From the NCBI RefSeq assembly GCF_036924645.1, contig NZ_JAZHRX010000001.1, positions 6,909,501-6,973,500 on the forward strand: a DNA stretch of 64,000 nucleotides, given 5' to 3'. This document shows positions 13,881 through 22,299 of the stretch, piece by piece. The notes under the pieces are model-generated. The model did not search any database, had not been told where the DNA came from, and worked only from the letters and a program-made list of their open reading frames with translations. The position numbers were made by a program, and so were the translations under genes. The DNA is from Bradyrhizobium sp. AZCC 2176 (GTDB taxonomy: Bacteria; Pseudomonadota; Alphaproteobacteria; Rhizobiales; Xanthobacteraceae). Every line of letters begins with the position of its first letter. Positions within the stretch are counted from its first letter, which is position 1.

Positions 13881-14591
13881 TCAAGCGAGTTTCGTCGCCG
13901 GCGGCTCGACCTCAGGCCCAGCCGGTTGATGCATCGCGTTGTGCGAGGCGTCCGCGATCCATGGCTGCTGGTTGACCATCGGCAGCCGCCAGCCAGTGTA
14001 ATTGGCGCTTGAGAGATGATCGAGCCGCGTCACCGAACAATTGTCGATGTCGAAGTCGAGGCCCTTTCCTGGCTGACCGCCCAGGGCAAGGCCGATGGCG
14101 GCCCTGATCGTGCCGCCATGCGCGACGACGATGATGTCCCTGCCCGCCTGCTCGGCATTGATACGCTCGATCGCGCCGCATGTGCGGTTATAGAGGTCCA
14201 TGAAACTCTCGCCGCCGGGCGCGGGTTCATCGATCCCGGTAAGCCAGTGTCTGCCGACCGGCAGGCTCGCGTAAAATGCCGCGCGATTCATGCCCTGCAA
14301 CTGCCCGAGATGCTGCTCGGCGAACGCATTTACGAGTGGCATCTCTGTAGGCTTGGGAAAGCCCGCTGCCCAGATCGCGTTCGCGGTCTGATGCGTGCGC
14401 TTCAGATTGCTTGCATACCAAACAGCGTTGCGCGGCAGGATTTTTCCGACCGCCTCGAACACGACGCGGTCGCTGGTGTCGCAGCCGAGATCCTTCTGCC
14501 CGTAAATGCAGCCAAGATCCTCGCGGACCGGCGCATGGCGCACCCACCACCATCGCGTCGTAATCAGTCGCGGTTTGTCTACATTGGACAT
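13881..14591 (-). CDS. Histidine phosphatase family protein
   Basis: This 236-residue protein is a phosphoglycerate-mutase-like histidine phosphatase. The phospho-accepting motif is WWVRHAPV near residue 16, altered from the usual RHG to RHA. The second catalytic His lies in IIVVAHGGTIRAAIG, and SNLKRTHQTA supplies the conserved Arg. I chose ATG 14591 (MSNVDKPRLI) because AAGGG precedes it; a TTG lies two codons upstream. Substrates of this family range from sugar phosphates to cobalamin precursors, so no specific role is claimed. Confidence 0.87.
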   Translation of the reverse strand: MSNVDKPRLITTRWWWVRHAPVREDLGCIYGQKDLGCDTSDRVVFEAVGKILPRNAVWYASNLKRTHQTANAIWAAGFPKPTEMPLVNAFAEQHLGQLQGMNRAAFYASLPVGRHWLTGIDEPAPGGESFMDLYNRTCGAIERINAEQAGRDIIVVAHGGTIRAAIGLALGGQPGKGLDFDIDNCSVTRLDHLSSANYTGWRLPMVNQQPWIADASHNAMHQPAGPEVEPPATKLA

Positions 14592-14730
14592 CGCCAAAGC
14601 CCTTCAATACTGTTCGTTGTCGCTGTACGTCAGAGCACTCATCGTCTCAAGTGCTTCGGCGTTTGAAATCTTGTTTGAATTCCGCAAGGCGGCAGACGCC
14701 GACACGCATAACACTATCAGGGAGAAACTC

Positions 14731-15516
14731 ATGGGCCGCCTCGAAGGCAAATCCGTCGTCATCACCGGTGCAGGCAGCGGCATTGGACGCGCCGCGTCGG
14801 TGTTGTTCTCCAGGGAGGGCGCGAAGCTCATCATCGTCGACCGCACCGAGGGCGTGAAGGAAACCGCAAAGCTCGTCAGCGATGCCGGCGGTACCGTCGA
14901 GGCCGTTATGGCGGATGCCGGTTCGGAAGCCGACGTGAAGGCCTTCATCGACAAGGCGGTCGCGAAATACGGCAGGCTTGACGCGATCTGGGCCAACGCC
15001 GGCGTCAGCGGCGGGCTGGTGCCGCTGGCCGAGCAGACCGTTGAGCACTGGCAGGAAGTCCTGCGCATCAACCTGATCGGTCCGTTCCTCGCGATCAAGC
15101 ATTCGATGCCGCATATGATCAAGCAGAAGTCCGGCTCGATCGTCTGCACCGCCTCCGTCGCCGGCCTGAAGGCAGGCGCAAGCGGACATCCATACGGCGC
15201 GAGCAAGGCCGGCGTCATCAGCCTGGTGCAGACCACCGCCTACTCGCTGTCCGGAACCGGCGTGCGCATCAATGCGGTGTGCCCGGGCCTGATCGAGACC
15301 GGCATGACCAAGCCGGTGTTCGACCGCGCCAAGGAGCGCGGCACCCAGGACAAGATCGGCCAGCTCAATCCTTTGAAGCGCGCCGGCCAACCGCATGAAC
15401 TCGCCGCGATGGGATTGTTCCTGGCCAGCGACGACGCGTCCTACGTCAACGGCCAGGCGATCCCGGTCGACGGCGGCCTCACCGCGTCGATGCCCTACAC
15501 CGGCAAGCCGGTCTGA
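14731..15516 (+). CDS. SDR family NAD(P)-dependent oxidoreductase
   Basis: The protein has 261 residues from ATG 14731 (MGRLEGKSVVITGAGSGIGR), preceded by AGGGAGAAACTC. It shows the classical SDR motifs TGAGSGIG, WANAGVSGG, the Ser in CTASVAG, and the YGASK pair. The C-terminal PVDGGLTAS is also typical. It is divergent from the histidine phosphatase gene. Sequence alone does not give the substrate. Confidence 0.9.
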   Translation: MGRLEGKSVVITGAGSGIGRAASVLFSREGAKLIIVDRTEGVKETAKLVSDAGGTVEAVMADAGSEADVKAFIDKAVAKYGRLDAIWANAGVSGGLVPLAEQTVEHWQEVLRINLIGPFLAIKHSMPHMIKQKSGSIVCTASVAGLKAGASGHPYGASKAGVISLVQTTAYSLSGTGVRINAVCPGLIETGMTKPVFDRAKERGTQDKIGQLNPLKRAGQPHELAAMGLFLASDDASYVNGQAIPVDGGLTASMPYTGKPV

Positions 15517-15533
15517 TTGCCGTCGTTTCATGA

Positions 15534-16445
15534 TTACAACCCGTCGGGCGGCAGGCCGGATGATTCCGCTGCCAGCGCGCGGTGGCGGATGCGTTCGCGG
15601 TAGAAGGCGTAGAGGCCGGACAGCACGATGATGGATGCGCCCAGCACCATCATCGCGTCGGGCACGTCGCCGAACATGAGATAGCCGAGCAGCATCGCCC
15701 ACAGCAGCGCGGAATAGCGGAACGGCGCCACCGCCGAGATATCGCCCGAACGCAGCGCCGTGATGATGCATTGGTAACCGATCAGCAGCAGCACGGCGGC
15801 CAGCGCCTGCAGGCCAAGCGCGCCTGTCGATGGCGGCGTCCAGCCGCCGAGCGGAACCAGGATGGCGCCGCCCGCGGTCGTCACCGTCACCGTGGTGAGC
15901 AGCGTGATGAACAGCGACGGGATCTTGGCGGGTATCCGCCGGGTTGCGAGATCGCGCACCGCGCAGAAGGCGACCGACACCAGCGCGAACAGCGAATATT
16001 GGCTGAAGCCCGCAAGCCCCGGCCGTACGATGATGAGCACGCCGACGAAGCCGGCCACGATCGCCGACCAGCGCCGCCATCCGACCGGCTCGCCGAATAT
16101 CACGGCGGCGCCGAGCGTGATCGCCAGCGGCAACGCCTGGAAGATCGCCGAGGTGTTGGCGAGCGGCAGATGCGCAAGCGCCGCCATGAACGAGATCGTA
16201 CCGCCGATTTCGCCGAACACCCGCAGCGCCACCGGTTTGAGCATCAGGGTGCGCAGCGGACGCAGCGCGCCCTGATGCCACGCGAACGCCGCGACCAGCA
16301 GGATCGCGAACAGCCCGCGCACCAGCATCACCTGGCCGAAGTTCATCTCGGACGACACCACCTTGGTGATGGAGTCGTTCGTGGTGAACGCCGCCATGGA
16401 TACCGCCATGAGCAGGCTGCCGCGAATATTCGGAGAGAGTGCCAA
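15534..16445 (-). CDS. EamA/DMT-family transporter
   Basis: This 303-residue protein has about ten hydrophobic segments arranged as two EamA repeats, the drug/metabolite transporter fold. The first repeat runs to about residue 135 and the second from about 150 to 285. Typical pieces are LPLANTSAIFQALPLAITLGA and SGDISAVAPFRYSALLWAML. It begins 18 nt after the APH-type kinase gene and may share its transcript. It probably exports a small metabolite across the inner membrane. Confidence 0.88.
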   Translation of the reverse strand: MALSPNIRGSLLMAVSMAAFTTNDSITKVVSSEMNFGQVMLVRGLFAILLVAAFAWHQGALRPLRTLMLKPVALRVFGEIGGTISFMAALAHLPLANTSAIFQALPLAITLGAAVIFGEPVGWRRWSAIVAGFVGVLIIVRPGLAGFSQYSLFALVSVAFCAVRDLATRRIPAKIPSLFITLLTTVTVTTAGGAILVPLGGWTPPSTGALGLQALAAVLLLIGYQCIITALRSGDISAVAPFRYSALLWAMLLGYLMFGDVPDAMMVLGASIIVLSGLYAFYRERIRHRALAAESSGLPPDGL

Positions 16446-16463
16446 GTAAACTAACGGCCCGGG

Positions 16464-17522
16464 TTAGATCGCGCCGGCCTTCTGAGCGTATTCCCACGAA
16501 GACTTCGACAGCGGCACCGTGCGCGCCGCCGATTCCAGCGCCTTGGCATTGGCGGCGGTGCCGTCGCGGATACGTCCGGCGATACCCTGGGTGATGCCGG
16601 CGAGGCGGAACATGTTGTAGGCGAAGTACCAGTTGAGGTCGGGCACTTCCATGCCGGTGACGGCGCAATAGATCTGTGCGGCCTCGTCCACGCTCGGAAT
16701 GTTCAACGCCTTGATATCGGCATTGGCGAGACCCGGCATGGTCCACTGCATCAGGAGATAAGTGAAGTCGGCCATGGGATCGCCGAGCGTCGATAATTCC
16801 CAGTCCAGCACGGCCTGCACGCGCGGTTCCGTCGCATGGAAAATCATGTTGTCGAGACGGTAGTCGCCATGGACGATCGAGACGCGCTTCTGTTCAGGTA
16901 CGGTGCGCGGCAGCCATTCGGCCACCTTCTCGAATTCCGGAATGTGCTGCGTCTCGGAGGCGCGGTACTGCTTGGTCCAGCGATCGATCTGGCGCGCGAA
17001 ATAATTGCCGGGCTTGCCGAAATCGCCGAGCCCGATCGTTTCCGGATTGAAGACGTGGAGCTTCGCCAGCGTCTCGATCTTGCTGGTGAAGATCTTGCGC
17101 CTGTTGTCCGGCGTCTGGCTCGGCAGCGTCGGGTCCCAGAACACCCGCCCCTCTTCCATCGACATGACGTAGAAGGCGGCGCCGATCACGGCATCGTCGG
17201 TGCACAGCGCATAGGCTTTTGCGACCGGAAAGCCCTGCTTGCCGAGCGCTGCAATAACGCGGAACTCGCGGTCGACCGCATGCGCCGATGGCAGCAATTT
17301 GCCGAACGGTTTTCGGCGCATCACATAGGAGCGAGCGGGCGTCTCCAGCTTGTAAGTCGGGTTGGACTGACCGCCCTTGAACTGCAGGACGGTCAGCGGC
17401 CCCTGATAGCCTTCGACATGCTCGCGCATCCAGCCGTCCAGGCTCGCCTCGTTGATACGATGACGCTCCTCAACTTCCTTTGTGCCCGAGAATTCTTCGT
17501 CTTTCCTGACGCCGTCCGCCAC
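16464..17522 (-). CDS. APH-type phosphotransferase (ACAD10/11 kinase-domain-like)
   Basis: This 352-residue aminoglycoside-phosphotransferase-fold kinase starts at GTG 17522 after GAGGGAGCG. The nucleotide loop is GGQSNPTY (50-57), the catalytic loop is HGDYRLDN (218-225), and the metal Asp is in DWE (240-242). It is encoded 62 nt downstream of an ACAD11-like acyl-CoA dehydrogenase. In mammals ACAD10/11 fuse these two domains, and in the Pseudomonas lva pathway a similar kinase phosphorylates 4-hydroxyacyl-CoA. By that analogy I infer a 4-hydroxyacyl-CoA kinase. Confidence 0.85.
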   Translation of the reverse strand: MADGVRKDEEFSGTKEVEERHRINEASLDGWMREHVEGYQGPLTVLQFKGGQSNPTYKLETPARSYVMRRKPFGKLLPSAHAVDREFRVIAALGKQGFPVAKAYALCTDDAVIGAAFYVMSMEEGRVFWDPTLPSQTPDNRRKIFTSKIETLAKLHVFNPETIGLGDFGKPGNYFARQIDRWTKQYRASETQHIPEFEKVAEWLPRTVPEQKRVSIVHGDYRLDNMIFHATEPRVQAVLDWELSTLGDPMADFTYLLMQWTMPGLANADIKALNIPSVDEAAQIYCAVTGMEVPDLNWYFAYNMFRLAGITQGIAGRIRDGTAANAKALESAARTVPLSKSSWEYAQKAGAI

Positions 17523-17584
17523 GATGACGCTCCCTCAAATTTTTTCTTGAACCTTGGGGAGCGCCATCCTAGCCCGCTCCCGTT

Positions 17585-18817
17585 TTAGTGCGTAGCGTTT
17601 GCATACTTCCGAAGTTCAAGTCTGGCAATGGCGCGGTTATGCACCTCGTCCGGACCATCAGCCAGGCGGAGCGTACGGATGTGCGCATAATCCCGCGCCA
17701 GGCCGGCATCGTCGGAGACACCGCCGCCGCCGTAAGCCTGGATGGCGTTGTCGATGATCCGCAGTGCCATATTGGGGGCCGCGACCTTGATCATCGCGAT
17801 CTCGGCCTGTGCAGTCTTGTTGCCGACCTTGTCCATCATGTCGGCGGCCTTGAGGCACAGCAAGCGATTCATCTCGATGTCGGCGCGCGCTTCGCCAATG
17901 CGCTGTTCCCACACCGAGTGCTCGATGATCTTCTTGCCGAACGCGGTGCGCGAGGCCAGCCGCTTCACCATCTTCTCCAGCGCCTCCTCGGCCTTGCCGA
18001 TGGTGCGCATGCAGTGATGGATACGGCCGGGGCCGAGACGGCCCTGTGCGATCTCGAAGCCGCGGCCTGCGCCGAGCAGGATGTTTTCCTTCGGCACCCG
18101 AACGTTTTCCAGCAGCACCTGGGCATGGCCGTGCGGCGCATCGTCAAAGCCGAACACGGGCAGCATCTTCTCGACCTTGATGCCGGGGGTATCGAGCGGA
18201 ACCAGGATCTGCGACTGCTGCTGGTGCTTCGCCGCCTTCGGATCGGTCTTGCCCATCAGGATCGCGATCTTGCAGCGGGGATCGCCGACGCCCGACGACC
18301 ACCATTTGCGGCCGTTGATGATGTAGTGATTACCGTCGCGCTCCATGCGCGTTTCGATGTTGGTGGCGTCCGATGACGCAACCGCCGGCTCGGTCATCAG
18401 GAAGGCGGAGCGGATCTCGCCGTCCATCAGCGGCCGCAGCCACTTCCGCTTTTGCTCCTTGGTGCCGTAGCGGATGAACACTTCCATGTTGCCAGTATCG
18501 GGTGCTGAGCAGTTGAACACCTCCGAGGCCCAGGAGATGCGGCCCATTTCTTCCGACAGCAGCGCATATTCGAGGTTGGTCAATCCCGCGCCGCGGAATT
18601 CGTCGTCTTCATGCGCGTTCGGCGGCATGAACATGTTCCAGAGGCCTTCGGCCTTCGCCTTTTTCTTCAGTTCCTCGAGGATCGGGATCACCTTCCAGCG
18701 CGGGCCCTCCGCATCCTGCTGCTCGTAGATCGGCACCGCGGGACGGACATGCGTCTTCATGAATGCCTGCACGCGGTTCAGCCATTCCTTTTGCTTTTCG
18801 GACATATCGAAGTTCAT
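17585..18817 (-). CDS. Acyl-CoA dehydrogenase, ACAD11-like
   Basis: This 410-residue FAD-dependent dehydrogenase starts at ATG 18817 ([19 protein letters not shown]) with GGAGCGCCCC upstream. It has the acyl-CoA dehydrogenase signatures [16 protein letters not shown] and [10 protein letters not shown], and the late [15 protein letters not shown]. At the position of the usual catalytic Glu the sequence reads LADGPDEVH, with Asp387 replacing Glu; this is characteristic of the ACAD10/11 branch. It is followed by the APH-type kinase gene and divergent from tetR. A role in catabolism of hydroxylated acyl-CoAs is inferred. Confidence 0.88.
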   Translation of the reverse strand: MNFDMSEKQKEWLNRVQAFMKTHVRPAVPIYEQQDAEGPRWKVIPILEELKKKAKAEGLWNMFMPPNAHEDDEFRGAGLTNLEYALLSEEMGRISWASEVFNCSAPDTGNMEVFIRYGTKEQKRKWLRPLMDGEIRSAFLMTEPAVASSDATNIETRMERDGNHYIINGRKWWSSGVGDPRCKIAILMGKTDPKAAKHQQQSQILVPLDTPGIKVEKMLPVFGFDDAPHGHAQVLLENVRVPKENILLGAGRGFEIAQGRLGPGRIHHCMRTIGKAEEALEKMVKRLASRTAFGKKIIEHSVWEQRIGEARADIEMNRLLCLKAADMMDKVGNKTAQAEIAMIKVAAPNMALRIIDNAIQAYGGGGVSDDAGLARDYAHIRTLRLADGPDEVHNRAIARLELRKYANATH

Positions 18818-18949
18818 GGGGCGCTCCTCCGCTCTGGGCTTCTGAATTCGTTGGGCCGCACTGTCCGCCCGCCTTCCATTCGCCGCAAGGTATTTTGCGC
18901 TTCGCGATGAGGCGACCGATTGACATTTCCGGTCCTTCAAACGATAGTT

Positions 18950-18965
18950 TCATACAATTGTTTGA
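18950..18965. promoter_or_regulatory. Candidate TetR operator
   Basis: TCATACAATTGTTTGA matches its own reverse complement at 14 of 16 positions. It lies between the divergent acyl-CoA dehydrogenase and tetR genes, 133 nt upstream of the former. It resembles the PsrA-type fatty-acid regulator site CAAAC-N4-GTTTG with one mismatch. Binding is inferred, not shown. Confidence 0.5.
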
Positions 18966-18985
18966 ATTGCAACTCCTCCCCGCCT

Positions 18986-19080
18986 GTCATTCCGGGGCGT
19001 CGAACCCGGAATCCAGAAGTTGGGCGCGAGATGCGCGATTGTGCACCTGAGATTTGCGCCTCGTCGCGCGCCGGATGACG
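18986..19080. repeat. Degenerate GTCATTCCGGGG-family intergenic repeat
   Basis: The stretch begins GTCATTCCGGGGCG and AACCCGGAATCC and ends with CGCGCCGGATGACG, giving weakly inverted ends. The first 30 bases match the arms of the perfect copy at 20437-20537. It sits just before tetR, between its ribosome-binding site and the candidate operator. Confidence 0.6.
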
Positions 19081-19096
19081 GAAAGAGGCTGTAGCC

Positions 19097-19789
19097 ATGT
19101 CGAGCGATCGGACCAGGTCTGCCATCCTTGCCGCCGCCGAACGGCTGTACGCCGATCGCGGTTTTGGCGACGTGACGCTGCGCGACATCGTCGCGGAAGC
19201 GAACGTCAACCTCGCCGCGGTGAATTATCATTTCGGTTCCAAGGACGAGCTGATCGCGGAACTGTTCGTCACCCGCAGCCTCGCCACCAACCGCGAGCGG
19301 CTCAACGAGTTGAAACTTGCGGAGGAAAAGGGCGGCGGCCGCGCGCCGATCGACGCCATTTTGCACGCGCTGGTGGGCCCTACCCTGCGCGGCTGCCTCG
19401 GCCCCGACCGCGATGGCTCGACGGCGGCACGCTTCATGATCCGCGCGTCCATTGAATCGGTGCCGCCGATCCGGCGCATCAAGAACCGCGAGGTCGACCA
19501 TCTGCGGAAATTCATCGCCGCGATGCGCCGCGCGATGCCCGGCCGCGACGACGCCGATCTGTATTGGGGCCTGCACTTCGCGCTGGCGATGTCGCATCAC
19601 ACCATCCGGGAAAAAGAGCGGCTGATGAAGTTGTCGGAAGGGCAATGCGACCTCAATGACGTGGACGCCATCGTCGATCGCGTGGTCTCTGTCTCGGTGA
19701 TGGCGCTGACGGGTGGCGAGGCGCCGGCGAAGAAGGCGCCTGCCCGATCGGCGGTGCCACATGGAAGGCTGACGCGGCAGGATCTCTGA
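19097..19789 (+). CDS. TetR/AcrR family transcriptional regulator
   Basis: The protein has 230 residues. Its N-terminal helix-turn-helix is canonical: RTRSAILAAAERLYADRGFGDVTLRDIV, then ANVNLAAVNYHFGSKDELI (about residues 5-55). The C-terminal ligand domain ends in a lysine/alanine-rich tail. It is divergent from the acyl-CoA dehydrogenase and kinase genes, so it most likely controls them and itself. An acyl-CoA or fatty acid ligand is a reasonable guess. Confidence 0.9.
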   Translation: MSSDRTRSAILAAAERLYADRGFGDVTLRDIVAEANVNLAAVNYHFGSKDELIAELFVTRSLATNRERLNELKLAEEKGGGRAPIDAILHALVGPTLRGCLGPDRDGSTAARFMIRASIESVPPIRRIKNREVDHLRKFIAAMRRAMPGRDDADLYWGLHFALAMSHHTIREKERLMKLSEGQCDLNDVDAIVDRVVSVSVMALTGGEAPAKKAPARSAVPHGRLTRQDL

Positions 19790-19854
19790 GCCAGACGGCA
19801 ACGGGCAGAATTCTTGTAGCCCGCATGAGCCAGCGGGTCACGCCGCTCTCTCCG

Positions 19855-19935
19855 CGTCATTGCGAGCGCAGCGAAGCAATCCATCTTTCGGTGCATGCGG
19901 TGACAATGGATTGCTTCGCTGCGCTCGCAATGACG
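19855..19935. repeat. Perfect 30-bp inverted repeat (CGTCATTGCGAGCG family)
   Basis: Arms 19855-19884 and 19906-19935 are exact reverse complements of 30 bp separated by 21 nt. The unit reads CGTCATTGCGAGCGCAGCGA onward to AGCAATCCAT. It lies downstream of tetR and can fold into a very stable hairpin. A degenerate relative is at 53272-53395. Confidence 0.9.
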
Positions 19936-19944
19936 TGGATACAG

Positions 19945-20300
19945 TTTCGCCTTCTCGCGACGCTGATCGCCCGAGGTGTGCATCTAACTTTGTCCCTCTT
20001 CGAAATAGAGGGCGCAGGGAAGACCGGGTGCTTGCTGCACCCGCGGTCTCGCGTGCGATTTGCGCAAACAAAACTGCACACGAGCATACAGGGCAGCGGG
20101 AGCATTCCGGCCTTCCCTGCGCAATGGCTTTACGGCTTACTTCGTGCTCTCCCTGGTGAACGGCTCTTTTGCTTCCGCGCAACTTAACGCCAGCACCGCG
20201 GCGTCCAGACCACACGACTTCGCCGTACGCCTCCGGCGCGTACGTCTAGCGCGCCATCTGCGTCCATCGCATCTCACCGCACGTTCGTGACGATCGCGAG
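19945..20300. repeat. Non-coding dispersed-repeat block
   Basis: This stretch contains no convincing gene. It carries phrases such as CTTCGAAATAGAGGGCGCAG and CTTACTTCGTGCTCTCCCTG that I recall as part of a long intergenic repeat present many times in Bradyrhizobium genomes and often mis-annotated as short hypothetical proteins. That recognition is from memory. Open frames here on both strands (for example 19825-20187) are best treated as artefacts. Confidence 0.5.
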
Positions 20301-20436
20301 CGCCCCTCAATCGGGTGAGACGGGCGGAGTTATGCAGGTGATTTGGGTGAGAACGAAAGCGGAATATTTTTGCCAAGAGGGCTGGACAGGTTTTGACTGA
20401 TTTGCCCGACAAGTGGTTTTGTCGCGGTTTGCCGCC

Positions 20437-20537
20437 GTCATTCCGGGGCGCGCGTAGCGCGAGCCCGGAATCCATCAGGCAGCGCGTTCTGCGGTGAAAT
20501 GGATTCCGGGCTCGCGCTACGCGCGCCCCGGAATGAC
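20437..20537. repeat. Perfect 39-bp inverted repeat (GTCATTCCGGGG family)
   Basis: Arms 20437-20475 and 20499-20537 are exact reverse complements of 39 bp with a 23-nt centre. The unit reads GTCATTCCGGGGCGCGCGTA to the arm end GGAATCCAT. It ends 20 nt before the stop of a ridA-like fragment. Perfect conservation of both arms suggests recent spread or strong selection for the hairpin. Confidence 0.9.
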
Positions 20538-20556
20538 AAGTAGAGCACGCGTTCAT

Positions 20557-20691
20557 TCATATTGCGGTTACTCGGAGACCGAACTTTTCACCCACCACTT
20601 CGAAGCGGCCGCGCGTCACCGGCGAGACCGGCGCGTTCCGGTTGGCAAGCCAGGACGACATCGGCTCGACGCGAATGACTTCCCGCTTCAT
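20557..20691 (-). pseudogene. RidA-family N-terminal fragment
   Basis: From ATG 20691, after a good GAGAGGTG ribosome-binding site, the frame encodes MKREVIRVEPMSSWLANRNA followed by PVSPVTR, which matches the N-terminus I know for rhizobial RidA/YjgF-family proteins. It then departs from the family and stops after 44 residues, while intact RidA proteins of this type are about 115-130 residues. The catalytic Arg region is missing. The break lies next to the 39-bp repeat. It could still be translated as a short peptide. Confidence 0.5.
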
Positions 20692-20784
20692 CGTGACACC
20701 TCTCGAACGAACTGATCGAGGGGGCAGGATAGCGCAATCCGAAGCCAGCATGCTTCGATTAAGATGGAAGTGTCGATGTCGAGA

Positions 20785-22011
20785 TCAGACGATCTTCCGC
20801 ACCTTCAGCGCTTCCACCTTGGCCTCGTCGTAGCCGATCGTCGCCAGCACGTCCTTGGTATCCGCGCCGAGCAGCGGCGGCGCGCGATATTCCTTCACCG
20901 GCGTGCCGGAGAAGGTGATGGCATTGCGGATCAGCGACAGATCGGGCTCGAGGGGGTGCTCGACCTTGACCCGCATGCCGCGCGACTGCACGTGGGGATC
21001 GTTGAACACCTGCGAAAAATCATTGATCGGACCCGAGGGAACGCCGGCCTTCTCCAGCTCTTCCAGCCAATAGGCGACGGGCTTCTTCAAGAACAATCCT
21101 GCAAAAATCGCCATGATCTCCCTGCCGTGGACGACGCGGTCGTTGTTCTTGACGAAGCGCGGATCGGTCGCGAGTTCGGACGCGCCGAGCACGGCGCAGG
21201 TGCGCTGGAACTGGCCGTCATTGCCGACCACCAGCATCAGTTCGCCATCGGTGCAGCGGAACACGCCAGCCGGCATGCCGCCATTGCCCCAGGTGCCGCG
21301 ACGCGGCGGGGTCTGGCCGTTGACGAGAAAGATCTGCGCGTAGTGTGACAGCGAGGCGATCACAGTGTCGAACAGGCAGACGTCGACATGCTGCCCCTCC
21401 CCGCCGTTCGCCTTGCGGTGATAGAGCGCGGCCAGAATGCCGATCGAGGAGTTCATGCCGGTCATGTAGTCGACGATGGAGGGGCCGACCTTCATCGGTC
21501 CCGCGCCGGGCTCGCCGTCGAGATGGCCGGTCACGCTCATCAAGCCGCCCATCGCCTGCAGGATGGCATCGTAACCGGCGCGCGGCGCGTATGGCCCGGT
21601 CTGGCCGAAGCCGGTCACCGAGCAATAGATAATGCCGGGATTGATCGCCTTGATCGATTCGTAATCAAGCCGATAGCGCTTGAGATCGCCGACCTTGTAG
21701 TTCTCCATCATCACGTCGCAGGATTTTGCCAGATCACGGACGATGTCCTGCCCCTCCGGCGTCGCGATATTGACGGTGACCGATTTCTTGTTGCGGTTGG
21801 CGCACAGATAGAACGAGTTGTTGTTGTTCGCCTTGCCCTCGGGGTCTTTCAGGTAAGGCGGGCCGAAGGCGCGCGCGTCGTCGCCGCCGCCGGGACGTTC
21901 AATCTTGATCACCTCGGCGCCGAGATCGGCCAGCATCTGCGCCGACAAGGGACCCGCGAGCACCCGCGTCAGGTCGAGAATTTTGATGCCCGAAAGTGGC
22001 AGAGCCGACAT
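20785..22011 (-). CDS. CaiB/BaiF-type CoA-transferase
   Basis: This 408-residue family III CoA-transferase starts at ATG 22011 (MSALPLSGIKILDLTRVLAG) with CGGAGGAAGTTC upstream. It shows LGAEVIKIERPGGGDDAR, the NRNKKSVTVNI block, SVTGFGQTGPYAPRAGYD, and the Asp of VGPSIVDY (D181), which is the acyl-anhydride nucleophile in the family. It moves CoA between carboxylic acids in the cytosol. It is transcribed alone, next to repeats on one side and a divergent spacer on the other. Confidence 0.92.
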   Translation of the reverse strand: MSALPLSGIKILDLTRVLAGPLSAQMLADLGAEVIKIERPGGGDDARAFGPPYLKDPEGKANNNNSFYLCANRNKKSVTVNIATPEGQDIVRDLAKSCDVMMENYKVGDLKRYRLDYESIKAINPGIIYCSVTGFGQTGPYAPRAGYDAILQAMGGLMSVTGHLDGEPGAGPMKVGPSIVDYMTGMNSSIGILAALYHRKANGGEGQHVDVCLFDTVIASLSHYAQIFLVNGQTPPRRGTWGNGGMPAGVFRCTDGELMLVVGNDGQFQRTCAVLGASELATDPRFVKNNDRVVHGREIMAIFAGLFLKKPVAYWLEELEKAGVPSGPINDFSQVFNDPHVQSRGMRVKVEHPLEPDLSLIRNAITFSGTPVKEYRAPPLLGADTKDVLATIGYDEAKVEALKVRKIV

Positions 22012-22235
22012 GAACTTCCTCCGAATTTTTTGGCGTGGTGGCGCGGGGAACGTGCCCGGGCGCTTTGATGCTTGCCGATACACTATTTTATGCGGCTTAG
22101 CCCTGCATTACCGGCATGACGCCATCCGTTCGACGCCCGCTTTGCGCGCAGGTGGCCGGACGCCCGGAAGGTTCAGGGGGATTGGAAGGGAAGCGGACGC
22201 GCCAATTCCAGCAAGAGGAACAGCCCAGACATCCC

Positions 22236-22266
22236 AAAAGAACGACGGCCCGCCGAAGCGGGCCGT
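22236..22266 (-). terminator. Intrinsic terminator of the fused receptor gene
   Basis: On the minus strand ACGGCCCGC and GCGGGCCGT form a perfect 9-bp stem with a TTCG tetraloop, followed by CGTTCTTTTGGG. It starts 34 nt after the stop codon of the receptor gene at 22300. Confidence 0.8.
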
Positions 22267-22299
22267 CCCATTGCAAACCGTGTTACCGGCTGCCTTGAT

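Noticed and set aside
14647..16746. Minus-strand 699-codon open frame
   Set aside because: It overlaps the SDR at 14731 in antisense and the EamA gene in another frame; both of those have clear family motifs.
19825..20215. Overlapping 120-125-codon frames on both strands in the repeat block
   Set aside because: They span perfect palindromes and dispersed-repeat wording, and no ribosome-binding site supports them.
19855..20537. A CRISPR array or insertion sequence
   Set aside because: The repeats are single palindromes without regularly spaced direct copies, and no transposase or cas gene is present.
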